DNA from: Bacteroidales bacterium UBA3297
GTDB taxonomy: Bacteria; Bacteroidota; Bacteroidia; Bacteroidales; Paludibacteraceae
Reading direction: 5' to 3'
Assembly (NCBI GenBank): GCA_002362105.1
Contig: DETD01000023.1
Coordinates: forward strand, 1-64,000
Length of the DNA stretch: 64,000 bases
The position numbers were made by a program, and so were the translations under genes. Shown here piece by piece: positions 15,962 through 24,408 of this stretch. The notes under the pieces were generated by a model. That model worked only from the letters and a program-made list of their open reading frames with translations, searched no databases and had not been told where the DNA came from. Numbering within the stretch: position 1 is the first letter of the stretch; each line of letters starts with the position of its first letter.

Positions 15962-17209
15962 ATGAATTTAGAGTATTACATAGCCAAACGAATTGCTTCG
16001 GAAAAGAACGCGGGAAAAGAGGAGACCAAACCTGCGGTCCGCATCGCCATTGGCGGTATTGCCATCGGCCTGATTGTCATGCTGCTTGCCGTTGCCATCG
16101 TTATCGGCTTTAAAAGCGAGGTGAAGAACAAACTGATAGGTTTCGGCTCTCACATACAAATAAGTGTGGCGGTCGACAAAGACAGCGCCGTCGAACCCTT
16201 GACGATAGATTCTGCCATGATGGCAAGGCTTGAGTCGGGTAAGGCTATCTGCCACACACAGGCAACGGCCACCCAACCCGGCATTATTAAGACGGACGAC
16301 AATTTCCACGGTATTGTGCTGAAAGGCGTAAGTAACGATTTCAACTGGGATTTCTTCAAACAATACCTGAAAGAGGGGAAAATACCGGCTATAAGCAAGG
16401 ATTCGGTCTGCAAGGAGGTGCTTGTCTCGAAAAAGGTGATGGAACTGATGAAACTGAGAGTGGGCGACAAAATTCGCACATACTTTATCATCGACGGGAA
16501 AGTCAGAGTCCGTCCACTGACAATAAGCGGCGTCTATTCTACAGGCTTCAGCGACTACGACAAACTGGTCATCATAAGCGACATAAAGCACATACAGAAA
16601 CTGAATGGATGGGAGCAGAACCAATGCGGCACAATTGAAGTGCTAACCGACGCCCCCGAAAAAATTGACGAAGCTAACGACGAGGTTTTCTCTGTGATTG
16701 GGAACAAAGTGGACGTACAGAGCCAGAAGTCGCTGCGTTCGCGTACCATTCGGGAAATGAATCCTCAAATATTCAGTTGGCTCGATATGCTCGACATGAA
16801 CGTTGTCATTATTTTAGCGTTGATGATGCTAGTTTCCGGCTTCACCATCATATCGGGGCTCCTTATCCTCATACTGGGAAGAACCAACATGATTGGCATA
16901 CTGAAAACGTTGGGCGCTCAGAATTGGAGTATCAGAAAGATTTTTATATACCAAACATTGTTCCTTGTCGGAAAAGGGATGCTGATAGGGAACATTGTAG
17001 GACTGACTCTCTGTCTGTTGCAAAAGCAGTTCGGCCTTATAGGTTTAGATGCCGAAAACTACTATGTCGACACCGTTCCCATCAGTTTGAGTTTTACCAA
17101 CTGGCTACTAATCAACATCGGTGTACTTGCCACATCTGCGCTGATGCTGGTAGGCCCAACCTATATCATAACTAAAATCAGTCCCGCAGAAACCATTCGT
17201 TTCGAATAA
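15962..17209 (+). CDS. ABC transporter permease, FtsX/LolC-E type
   Basis: The 415-residue protein has one N-terminal membrane segment (RIAIGGIAIGLIVMLLAVAI), a large periplasmic domain (about residues 50-270) and three C-terminal segments (VVIILALMMLVSGFTIISGL and two more). This is the LolC/LolE and MacB-like FtsX topology. Such permeases act with a separate ATPase, for example in lipoprotein release from the inner membrane. No ATPase gene is adjacent, so the partner lies elsewhere. A lipoprotein gene follows with only one base between stop and ATG, which fits translational coupling. Confidence 0.88.
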   Translation: MNLEYYIAKRIASEKNAGKEETKPAVRIAIGGIAIGLIVMLLAVAIVIGFKSEVKNKLIGFGSHIQISVAVDKDSAVEPLTIDSAMMARLESGKAICHTQATATQPGIIKTDDNFHGIVLKGVSNDFNWDFFKQYLKEGKIPAISKDSVCKEVLVSKKVMELMKLRVGDKIRTYFIIDGKVRVRPLTISGVYSTGFSDYDKLVIISDIKHIQKLNGWEQNQCGTIEVLTDAPEKIDEANDEVFSVIGNKVDVQSQKSLRSRTIREMNPQIFSWLDMLDMNVVIILALMMLVSGFTIISGLLILILGRTNMIGILKTLGAQNWSIRKIFIYQTLFLVGKGMLIGNIVGLTLCLLQKQFGLIGLDAENYYVDTVPISLSFTNWLLINIGVLATSALMLVGPTYIITKISPAETIRFE

Positions 17210-17210
17210 C

Positions 17211-17525
17211 ATGAGAAAACTTACACCTGCACTGGTACTTGCTGTTTCTGTTACTGCCTGTACCGACACAAAGACCATAAACGACTTTGAAGCCTATTGC
17301 CAGACAATAGACTCCACAACCATCGTACTAAAAAGAGTAAACAATGTAGAGGAATTCCAAAAGATAACAGCTGAATTTGCGAGAACCGCGCAAGAATTTG
17401 AAGAAAGGCACAAAGACGCAGTTGTTGCGGAAGAGCTTCTACAACAGTTGAAAATTGCTTCGGCTGCCTATCAGGAAGCGGCCAACGCGAAAATAAAGGA
17501 ATTCGAGACTAAAAACGTCAAATAA
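17211..17525 (+). CDS. small lipoprotein of unknown function
   Basis: The 104-residue product has a signal peptide ending in a lipobox-like VSVTAC, so Cys17 should be lipidated. The mature part is helical and charged (EEFQKITAEFARTAQEFEER) with no recognised domain. It is translationally coupled to the FtsX-type permease gene, suggesting that it works with it or is a substrate. Convergent with the FISUMP gene; 6 nt separate the two stops. Confidence 0.7.
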   Translation: MRKLTPALVLAVSVTACTDTKTINDFEAYCQTIDSTTIVLKRVNNVEEFQKITAEFARTAQEFEERHKDAVVAEELLQQLKIASAAYQEAANAKIKEFETKNVK

Positions 17526-17531
17526 TACGAC

Positions 17532-18194
17532 CTATTTCACAACTACAGGTCTTACCGAAAAGCCAAAATAACGGTTGTCGAAACTGCCCTCCATGCGTGA
17601 GGCATCGAGGATTATAGAGTACGCACTGTCGTTTGCCTTTTCGTACAATGTTGTGGTGGCATAGTGGCCGCACTTGCCCGCATCTTCCACCTTCTGCAGG
17701 CGATAGAAACCAGCGGCTGGCAAAAATATGAAATTGCCGTTTTTCGCAGTCACCTTATAGCCGGGTACGCCCGTGTTCCTATAATTAGGCATCCACTTCA
17801 CCTGGCACTTCTTCATCAGTTCATTATATTCTTCCATAGTCGGAGTACGCCACTCCGCGCCCCAGTTGGCAGTAGCCGCGTCGTCGGAGCTACCCAGTTC
17901 TTTCCGTCCATCGGTCGAGCCGAAAGCGGGCAGAACGCAATACTTTGTAATCGATTTTGCATCGCCAGAGCAGTAGGCATAATTTTTCCAATCGTAGACC
18001 TTTTTAGTTTTCACCTCTCCCCAGGAAAAATAATCGCCAGCCTCAGCCGGTTTATTGGCACCTATGTTGCAGGTTGCCCACTTGACACTAAGGCCTAAGT
18101 CGACAGCCTTATGTCCTCCAATTTCCTCTGTTTTTTGACCAAACACACTAAAAGATGTGAAAAGCGACACTAGAACGAACAAAATCTTTCTCAT
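17532..18194 (-). CDS. secreted FISUMP-type protein
   Basis: The 220-residue protein has a signal peptide (MRKILFVLVSLFTSFSVFGQ) followed by the domain pattern known as the Fibrobacter succinogenes major paralogous domain: HKAVDLGLSVKWATCNIGAN, AGDYFSWGEVKTKKVYDW, WGAEWRTPTMEEYNELM, GNFIFLPAAGFY and YFGFSVRPVV. The fold is related to C-type-lectin/SUMF folds and these proteins are abundant in gut Bacteroidales, but the role is unknown. Full length for a single-domain member. Confidence 0.82.
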   Translation of the reverse strand: MRKILFVLVSLFTSFSVFGQKTEEIGGHKAVDLGLSVKWATCNIGANKPAEAGDYFSWGEVKTKKVYDWKNYAYCSGDAKSITKYCVLPAFGSTDGRKELGSSDDAATANWGAEWRTPTMEEYNELMKKCQVKWMPNYRNTGVPGYKVTAKNGNFIFLPAAGFYRLQKVEDAGKCGHYATTTLYEKANDSAYSIILDASRMEGSFDNRYFGFSVRPVVVK

Positions 18195-18298
18195 AAACTA
18201 CATATAGAAATTATAAAACACAGAAGTAGCAAGAAAAAAAAAGTCTAACTACCTATACATTTATGCGTTAAAGTTAAAAATAGTTGACGAAACCGCCA

Positions 18299-19177
18299 TC
18301 ATTTCAGGCGGAATCGTTTTGTTATATCATCGAAATAGTCGATACGTCTGTCACGGAAGAATGGCCAAATACGGCGAACATCCTCCGCATGGGCAAGGTC
18401 GATATCAACCACCAGGTTTTCGGCTTTATCGGTTGAGGCCTGCGCCAATATCTCGCCCTGCGGTCCGGCCACAAAGCTAGTTCCCCAGAAAGGGATGCCT
18501 CCGGTCACGCCAGAAGGGTCAGCCTCATATCCTGTGCGGTTTACAGTAACCACATAAATGCCGTTAGCAACCGCATGACCACGCTGCACCGTCTGCCAGG
18601 CATCGCGCTGGCGGGTCTTTTCAGCATCGGTATCGCTAGTTTCCCACCCGATTGCGGTCGGATATATCAGTATTTCAGCACCAGCCAGCGCCATAAGGCG
18701 AGCTGCTTCCGGATACCACTGGTCCCAACAAACCAGCACACCAAGACGGCCGACAGAGGTGTCGATAGGCTGGAAGCCCAAATCGCCAGGTGTGAAATAA
18801 AATTTTTCGTAATATGCAGGGTCGTCAGGAATATGCATTTTCCGGTATGTGCCGGCAATAGACCCGTCTTTTTCTATCACTACAGCCGTGTTGTGGTACA
18901 GACCAGCCGCACGACGCTCGAACAGCGAGAGCACCAGCACAATTCCCAATTCGCGGGCAACCGCGCCGAACATCTCGGTCGATGGGCCAGGAATAGGTTC
19001 TGCTTGGTCAAAATTGTCGGTATCTTCTACTTGGCAGAAATAAAGGCCATTATGAAGTTCCTGCAGAACGACCAACTCGGCTCCCTGTTTGGCACACTCA
19101 TAAATACCTTTGACCAAGTTTTGCTTATTCAATTCCATATCGGCCGTATTGGCCTGTTGTACAAGTCCTACTTTCAT
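18299..19177 (-). CDS. aguB: N-carbamoylputrescine amidase
   Basis: A nitrilase-superfamily hydrolase of 292 residues. The catalytic triad is visible as Glu40 (VLQELHNGLYF), Lys113 (GTYRKMHIPDDP) and Cys150 (LVCWDQWYPEAARLMALAGA). The WDQWYPEAARL and RRIWPFFRDRRIDYF segments are typical of AguB, which turns N-carbamoylputrescine into putrescine, CO2 and ammonia. The usual partner aguA (agmatine deiminase) is not in this window. It lies 10 nt after the CNNM gene at the end of a six-gene leftward block. Confidence 0.92.
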   Translation of the reverse strand: MKVGLVQQANTADMELNKQNLVKGIYECAKQGAELVVLQELHNGLYFCQVEDTDNFDQAEPIPGPSTEMFGAVARELGIVLVLSLFERRAAGLYHNTAVVIEKDGSIAGTYRKMHIPDDPAYYEKFYFTPGDLGFQPIDTSVGRLGVLVCWDQWYPEAARLMALAGAEILIYPTAIGWETSDTDAEKTRQRDAWQTVQRGHAVANGIYVVTVNRTGYEADPSGVTGGIPFWGTSFVAGPQGEILAQASTDKAENLVVDIDLAHAEDVRRIWPFFRDRRIDYFDDITKRFRLK

Positions 19178-19187
19178 AATTTTGTGT

Positions 19188-20441
19188 TCATTTTTTAGAA
19201 ATATCTGGGTTGTTGACCACTAAACGGACAACATCTATTCGGGAAGGGGAACGGCGAACGACCTTGAACGAGTATCTCTCGCCAATTTGTATTACATCTC
19301 CTACCGCAGGCAGGAAAGCATTCTTACTCAAAATAAGTCCACCTACAGTCAGATAATCGTCGCCAAGAGGGAGGTCCAAACCCAGTTCACTATTTACCTC
19401 TTCAATTTCCATTCGACCCGAAACGACATATTCGTTCGGCCCTATTTTTTTCGAGACCAGTTCGTCGGCATCGTCAGCATCGTGCTCGTCTTCTATCTCT
19501 CCGAATATTTCCTCCATCACATCCTCAATAGTAAGGATTCCCGAGGTTCCACCAAACTCGTCCACCACCAAGGCCAGACTCTTTTTCTGTTTTAGGAAAA
19601 GACGGAGCATATTGTTGGCGGTCATTGTCTCCGGTACCACAATAATAGGGTTCAGCATTTGTTCAACAGAAGCCGGATTGTCGAACATATCGGCAGAATG
19701 AACATAGCCAAGCACATTATCGATCGTATCGCGGTAAACCAAGATACGGGAAAAATGGGTTGCTACAAAGAGTTCCTTCAAATCGGGAAGAGACGAATTG
19801 ATATCAATGGCGACAATTTCGGTCCGCGGCACCATTGAGTCTTTTATCCTTACCTTTGAAAAATCGAGTGCGTTTTGGAACATAACCACCTCGTCGCCGA
19901 AATGATTGTCTTCACATTCGTTATCGGCAGGTACGGCATCCTCATGAACCTGGTGTATACGGTTAATGCTAAACGAGCAACTGGTATCAATCTTCAGAAG
20001 CCCGCCTAGCGTAACGACAAAAACAACAAGTTTGGCAATTGGCAGAACTACCCAGTAAACGATAAACAACGGATATGCCATCAGCATAAAGACGGACGTC
20101 GCACTGAAATAGGAGATGGCGTGCAAGAGCAAGTCTACCAACAGAATGGTAAATGCAATACAGAGCAAGACAGTCCCCACCATCTGCAAGAAAGGTAGCG
20201 TGCAGACCGTTACATAGACCTGACGTACCAAAAGAAAGAAGGCGATAAAATCGGCAACAAAAAGCACATTCGAGAAGTCGGAAGACCTCTTAAAAAAGAA
20301 AGCGTGCAGTTTGTTGTGAAAGTGCTCGTCCCTCACCAGTTCCAACCGCAGTCTATTAAAAAAGGCGAATGCCATCTCCCCTCCGAAAAAGAAGGAAAAC
20401 AGCAAGGCCCACAGTATAATCATGAGAACGTCACTAACCAT
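19188..20441 (-). CDS. CNNM/CorC-type membrane protein with CBS pair (GldE-like)
   Basis: The 417-residue protein has a DUF21 domain of four membrane segments (residues 1-160), a CBS pair (about 200-330, VRIKDSMVPRTEIVAIDINS to LALVVDEFGGTSGILTIEDV) and a C-terminal CorC_HlyC domain. Members are implicated in Mg2+ efflux or ion homeostasis; in gliding Bacteroidota the paralogue GldE is linked to type IX secretion. Which of these applies is uncertain. It starts 2 nt after the lptC stop. Confidence 0.86.
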   Translation of the reverse strand: MVSDVLMIILWALLFSFFFGGEMAFAFFNRLRLELVRDEHFHNKLHAFFFKRSSDFSNVLFVADFIAFFLLVRQVYVTVCTLPFLQMVGTVLLCIAFTILLVDLLLHAISYFSATSVFMLMAYPLFIVYWVVLPIAKLVVFVVTLGGLLKIDTSCSFSINRIHQVHEDAVPADNECEDNHFGDEVVMFQNALDFSKVRIKDSMVPRTEIVAIDINSSLPDLKELFVATHFSRILVYRDTIDNVLGYVHSADMFDNPASVEQMLNPIIVVPETMTANNMLRLFLKQKKSLALVVDEFGGTSGILTIEDVMEEIFGEIEDEHDADDADELVSKKIGPNEYVVSGRMEIEEVNSELGLDLPLGDDYLTVGGLILSKNAFLPAVGDVIQIGERYSFKVVRRSPSRIDVVRLVVNNPDISKK

Positions 20442-20443
20442 AC

Positions 20444-21004
20444 CTAGTCTGAAATTGGTATAATACCATCAGGGTGACTGATTTCGTAGTGCGTCATTGT
20501 TTCATTCGACACGAAGCCACGTCCGTTTATAATGCAGTTCGGTTGCTGTATTTTAATCTTCTTGTCAGAATAAACCTTTGCATTAACCTGGTCCCAGAAG
20601 AGTTGGTCGGTTTCAAACTTCTCGCCCTTCCGGTTAGTCACCTTCACATTACCGTCAAGCCTCCAAAGACGAAGGGTTTGGTCGTAATGGGCTTGGTCGC
20701 AATAAATATTGGCCTCAGTTTCAAGATGTGTATCGAACTGTTCTATACGCAAGCCGTTCGGAAAGAACCAATACGGACTTTTCACATTATTATAAATCAG
20801 CCATTCGGGAGTGGTAGCCCTGTAGCGTGTAACACCCGAATCGGAAATAACTGTCGAGACCTCTAGCGCCCTCAAAGTAGGGGCCGAGCTGTCAATTCCG
20901 CTATTCTGTCCTTCCGACTCGCCCGAGCAAGCTCCAAAAAAGCATACAGCAACCGCTGCAAGAACGGTTGCCGTATGTTTAAGATATGCTGATAGTAGCA
21001 TCAT
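20444..21004 (-). CDS. lptC: LPS export protein LptC
   Basis: The 186-residue protein has a signal sequence with a Cys at about residue 26 (VCFFGACSGESEG), then the LptC beta-jellyroll: GLRIEQFDTHLETEANIYCD, WRLDGNVKVTNRKGEKFETD, VNAKVYSDKKIKI and GRGFVSNETM. LptC passes lipopolysaccharide from the LptBFG extractor to the periplasmic bridge. In this form the anchor may be lipid rather than a membrane helix. Sits in the block between a TPR gene (8 nt) and the CNNM gene. Confidence 0.85.
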   Translation of the reverse strand: MMLLSAYLKHTATVLAAVAVCFFGACSGESEGQNSGIDSSAPTLRALEVSTVISDSGVTRYRATTPEWLIYNNVKSPYWFFPNGLRIEQFDTHLETEANIYCDQAHYDQTLRLWRLDGNVKVTNRKGEKFETDQLFWDQVNAKVYSDKKIKIQQPNCIINGRGFVSNETMTHYEISHPDGIIPISD

Positions 21005-21012
21005 TCGAACTA

Positions 21013-22353
21013 TTAACGAACAGTTGTATTTTCATTAATCCAGCCTGGCACATGGAAGGTACCAGAAATCTTACGCATGAAGCACTCCTTCTTGTCTGGG
21101 AAGTACTTCTTGTAGCTGCTGATAAGGCTGTTAGCAATACCAGTACAGTTAGAGTCAACGGCCTTAGCCTTCTCGAACTTGTCGACAGCAGCCCAGTATG
21201 CGGTGCGCTGAATGAAGGCATCGGTGCTGATGGTAGAAGCAGAAGCTGCGTAAGCGTTACCAATGAGCAAGTATGCGCTACCGTTGTTAGAGTTGTAAGA
21301 GAGCGCCTTCTGTGCATAGGTACGAACCTGCTGGTAGTTTTTCTGCTTGTAGTAGAGGTTGGCAATCTTCAACATAATGTTAGACTTGTCAGACTTGCTA
21401 GTAGCCAAATCACAAGCTTTGTTCAAATAACCAATTGCACCGTTAATATCCTTCTTACTGTAGGCCATAGCAGCCAAACCGTTAGCAGCAGTGTAGGTAG
21501 GCTCAATCTTATAAAGGTATTCAGACGCCTTGAAGTAAACGGTAGAGCCATCGCAGTCGGCCATATCGTAAAGTTTCAAAACATTCTTCAACCAATCTTT
21601 GTCAGCCTTGTGGGCGTCGACCTGCGCAGCGTAAACGGCGTTCAACTGGTTACAGTCAGCAGCGCCAGAACGTCCGAAGTCGAAATCGATAGCACCCTTC
21701 AACTGGTCGTAGGTAGAGTCAGCCTCAGAACCTTCCGACACACGCTTACCCAAAAGGTCGGTCAGCATAAGGTAGTCGTTAACGTACTGCTGACGGATGT
21801 TAGTATCGGTCTTCTTAGCATCGAAGATGCCCTTCGAGATAACATAGAACTGCTGGAATACGGCAAGTTCGTTATCAGCACCACCCTCATCGAGTGAAGT
21901 CTTCAACCAACCGTATGCGTTCTGCTTCAGCGGGTCAGTATTCTTGTAAGTAGTCTGCTCCATGTTAGCCACATAGTCAAACGCCTTACGGCCGCGAATG
22001 TAGTAAGAAGGCTTCTTGTTAGAGAAGTACTTGATACGGTCGTCGTAAACCTTCATCATCTTGTCGAACAGCTTGGTTTTAGAAGCTACGTCGGTAGCCT
22101 GCTTCATCTGCCACTTCAAGATGTTTGGTCCTTGAATATAGATTGACTGGCTCGACTGAGGACAGTTTGTATAAACGTACTCCCAAGGAGCAACTGCATC
22201 GGCATAGTTACCACTCTTTGCAGCCTGTTTTGTATATGTACCCATCAACGACAGGTTCTGAAGACATTCGTCCTTGTTAGCACCATAGTCCTGTGCAAAT
22301 GCTTGTACAGAAATTGCGCCCAGAAGAGGGGCGATGAATAATTTCAGTTTCAT
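21013..22353 (-). CDS. exported TPR-repeat protein
   Basis: The 446-residue protein has a signal peptide (MKLKLFIAPLLGAISVQAFA) and tetratricopeptide-like helices, clearest at residues 270-370 (LAAMAYSKKDINGAIGYLNK, IANLYYKQKNYQQVRTYAQK, AYLLIGNAYA). It probably acts as a periplasmic or outer-membrane scaffold. Its place between an outer-membrane barrel gene and lptC suggests a role in envelope assembly, but nothing in the sequence proves that. The C-terminus ends in a basic, Cys-containing KKECFMRKISGTFHVPGW segment. Confidence 0.84.
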   Translation of the reverse strand: MKLKLFIAPLLGAISVQAFAQDYGANKDECLQNLSLMGTYTKQAAKSGNYADAVAPWEYVYTNCPQSSQSIYIQGPNILKWQMKQATDVASKTKLFDKMMKVYDDRIKYFSNKKPSYYIRGRKAFDYVANMEQTTYKNTDPLKQNAYGWLKTSLDEGGADNELAVFQQFYVISKGIFDAKKTDTNIRQQYVNDYLMLTDLLGKRVSEGSEADSTYDQLKGAIDFDFGRSGAADCNQLNAVYAAQVDAHKADKDWLKNVLKLYDMADCDGSTVYFKASEYLYKIEPTYTAANGLAAMAYSKKDINGAIGYLNKACDLATSKSDKSNIMLKIANLYYKQKNYQQVRTYAQKALSYNSNNGSAYLLIGNAYAASASTISTDAFIQRTAYWAAVDKFEKAKAVDSNCTGIANSLISSYKKYFPDKKECFMRKISGTFHVPGWINENTTVR

Positions 22354-22375
22354 ATTAGTGAATTTTTAATTGTTT

Positions 22376-23629
22376 TTATTCGAATTTGCGTTTAACGAAC
22401 CAGCGTTCGTTGACACTCAGATTAAGCGATATTTTGAAATACTGTTCAAGAATCATGTCTACAGACTTCTTTCCTGCCCTTCCGTATTCAAAGCCCAAAT
22501 TAAGGTAGGTTGGGTTCACCACCCTGCGCAACGGTATACCAAAACCTGCAGTCAACGCCAAGTGGTCGAACTCGTTGTCGTTAACCTCGAAATAAGAGTT
22601 CGAGAAGTTAGCGCCAACCCTATAGGACATACGCTTAAAGAACTTCTTGCTGAGTCTGTCTGGCAACAATTCAGCACCACAAGCGAAACGCTGGCGGTCG
22701 TTGAAGACCTTTTCTCCGAAGTATTCAACGTCAGACCACTTCTGGAATTTGTAGTCTGCGCCAACCCTCCAGCTTTCATTTAGGTCATATACAAAACCTG
22801 CGCCAAAAGAGAGCGGAAGTCCAAAAGAATTGTCAAAATCCAAAGACACCGTATCGACGCCCGACGTAACTATCTTTTTTTCAGCAGTTGCGCTCAGTTT
22901 AGACGGAAGGTCTAAAGTTGCACCAACCGTTAAATTTCTTTTTTCGCTAAGGGGATAATCGTACTGGGCACCAAAACCAACATTCCAGTCATGCACCGAT
23001 ATTTCGTTTTTCTGGAACGTCGAGTGGTAATTCTTGTTGTCGAAAGAAACCAAACTGCCATGGGCAAGCGTACCGAAACCATAGTACACATTCATACCCA
23101 GGTTGAAATGTTTGAATGGTTGTACACCAATACCGAAATATAGTTGTGTTATATCTCCCGAACCAGCGTAGTTAGTGTGAACGGCAAGCGTATCGGTAGA
23201 GATGGAGGATTTTGAGACCTGTTTACCTCCAAACTGGTATCCTACAACACTGAAAGGCTGCAAACCCGCGCTAAAGCCCATCCATTTGGTGATGGGGAAC
23301 TGGAAGGCCAGATAATCGAGGTTCTGGTCCCACGATTTTGCAGTCGTATTATTGTTATCGGTATATTTTGAGCACTTGATAGAAGCGCCAAACTCAAATC
23401 TGAACCCCAAAGAATCGATAGCCGTAAAAGAAGCCGGGTTAGCACTGTTGATGTGATTGCTGTTGCGAATGCCTGCTGAGAGTCCGCCCATCGCTTTGGA
23501 GTATCCGAATCCAGGTTCAATCAACTCACCATAACCATAACGGGTATAAGGCGAACTTGTGTTGTTCTGAGCACTCAGGCTTGAGACAGCCAGCGCGGAA
23601 ACGACCAAAATAGAGGTTATCTTACGCAT
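22376..23629 (-). CDS. outer-membrane beta-barrel protein (FadL/PorV-like)
   Basis: The 417-residue protein has a signal peptide ending SSLSAQ and an N-terminal plug-like motif (GYSKAMGGLSAGIRNSNHIN, SANPASFTAID) like that of FadL-family channels, then alternating amphipathic strands ending with the C-terminal NERWFVKRKFE strand. A role in transport of hydrophobic molecules or as an envelope scaffold is possible. Its start overlaps the coaX stop by 8 bp, so the two are cotranscribed. Confidence 0.82.
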   Translation of the reverse strand: MRKITSILVVSALAVSSLSAQNNTSSPYTRYGYGELIEPGFGYSKAMGGLSAGIRNSNHINSANPASFTAIDSLGFRFEFGASIKCSKYTDNNNTTAKSWDQNLDYLAFQFPITKWMGFSAGLQPFSVVGYQFGGKQVSKSSISTDTLAVHTNYAGSGDITQLYFGIGVQPFKHFNLGMNVYYGFGTLAHGSLVSFDNKNYHSTFQKNEISVHDWNVGFGAQYDYPLSEKRNLTVGATLDLPSKLSATAEKKIVTSGVDTVSLDFDNSFGLPLSFGAGFVYDLNESWRVGADYKFQKWSDVEYFGEKVFNDRQRFACGAELLPDRLSKKFFKRMSYRVGANFSNSYFEVNDNEFDHLALTAGFGIPLRRVVNPTYLNLGFEYGRAGKKSVDMILEQYFKISLNLSVNERWFVKRKFE

Positions 23630-24344
23630 TAAATTGAAGAATTCTGTTTAAACCGACCAACAATAAGTTTGGATTTACAAAGATGCCACTTTTTAAGCGC
23701 TTTTCAAAGAAAAAAGCGTCCCCACCCGTCAAATAAAGTGAAAGATTAGGATATTTTAGCGACAAATTCTTACAATAACCTTCCAATTCGTAGGTAATAG
23801 CCTGTACTACACCAGACAAAATGGCATCGTGCGTATTTTTCCCGATAAGAGGGACGTCGTCTTCGGCAGCTACCAGCGGCAAGGCGCTTGTGTACTGGTG
23901 CAACGCCTTGAAACGCATCGCCATACCTGGCGAGATGTTCCCCCCCAGGAAACGGCCGTCGGCAGTAACCACATCAAGAGTAATACATGTACCCATATCC
24001 ACTACCAGCAGGTTGGTGTCTGGCAACAAATAGTTAGCACCCACACACGAAGCCAGACGGTCGACGCCCAAAGTAGCTGGCGTTCCATATTGGTTAACTA
24101 GCGGCACTGGCGTCTGGGCTGAAAAGCGGACGAATCGGGGGCATACCTTCTGTAAATAGTCAAGCGGCAGTTTTGAGGTGTCGCCAACCGTTGACAAGAT
24201 GGCCGCTTCAACCGGATAGTTTTCCAGCAGTTGGTCTATTTGCCTTTCATCTAACTGGGTGAAACGTAGCGTGGTAACCAATTGGTCACCATCGAACAAT
24301 CCAATCTTAATAGCAGTATTGCCCTGGTCAATTGTAAGATTCAT
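23622..24344 (-). CDS. coaX: type III pantothenate kinase
   Basis: CoaX phosphorylates pantothenate in the first step of coenzyme A synthesis. From Met 24344 the 240-residue protein has the ASKHA phosphate loop (LTIDQGNTAIKIGLFDGD), GVDRLASCVGANYLLPDTN, VVDMGTCITLDVV and GGNISPGMAMRFKALHQYTS, all diagnostic. The frame stays open upstream to 24449 but that part is not family-like and crosses a hairpin, so 24344 is preferred. First gene of the block coaX - barrel - TPR - lptC - CNNM - aguB. Confidence 0.95.
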   Translation of the reverse strand: MNLTIDQGNTAIKIGLFDGDQLVTTLRFTQLDERQIDQLLENYPVEAAILSTVGDTSKLPLDYLQKVCPRFVRFSAQTPVPLVNQYGTPATLGVDRLASCVGANYLLPDTNLLVVDMGTCITLDVVTADGRFLGGNISPGMAMRFKALHQYTSALPLVAAEDDVPLIGKNTHDAILSGVVQAITYELEGYCKNLSLKYPNLSLYLTGGDAFFFEKRLKSGIFVNPNLLLVGLNRILQFNA

Positions 24345-24357
24345 TATTAGAAACGAA

Positions 24358-24385
24358 AAGCAACGACAAATTATTGCCGTTGCTT
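24358..24385 (-). terminator. hairpin between WG-repeat gene and coaX
   Basis: AAGCAACG (24358-24365) pairs with CGTTGCTT (24378-24385). On the minus strand only four T follow, so termination may be partial and coaX may receive read-through. Confidence 0.5.
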
Positions 24386-24408
24386 CTTTTTTATTTAAAG
24401 GGTTAACA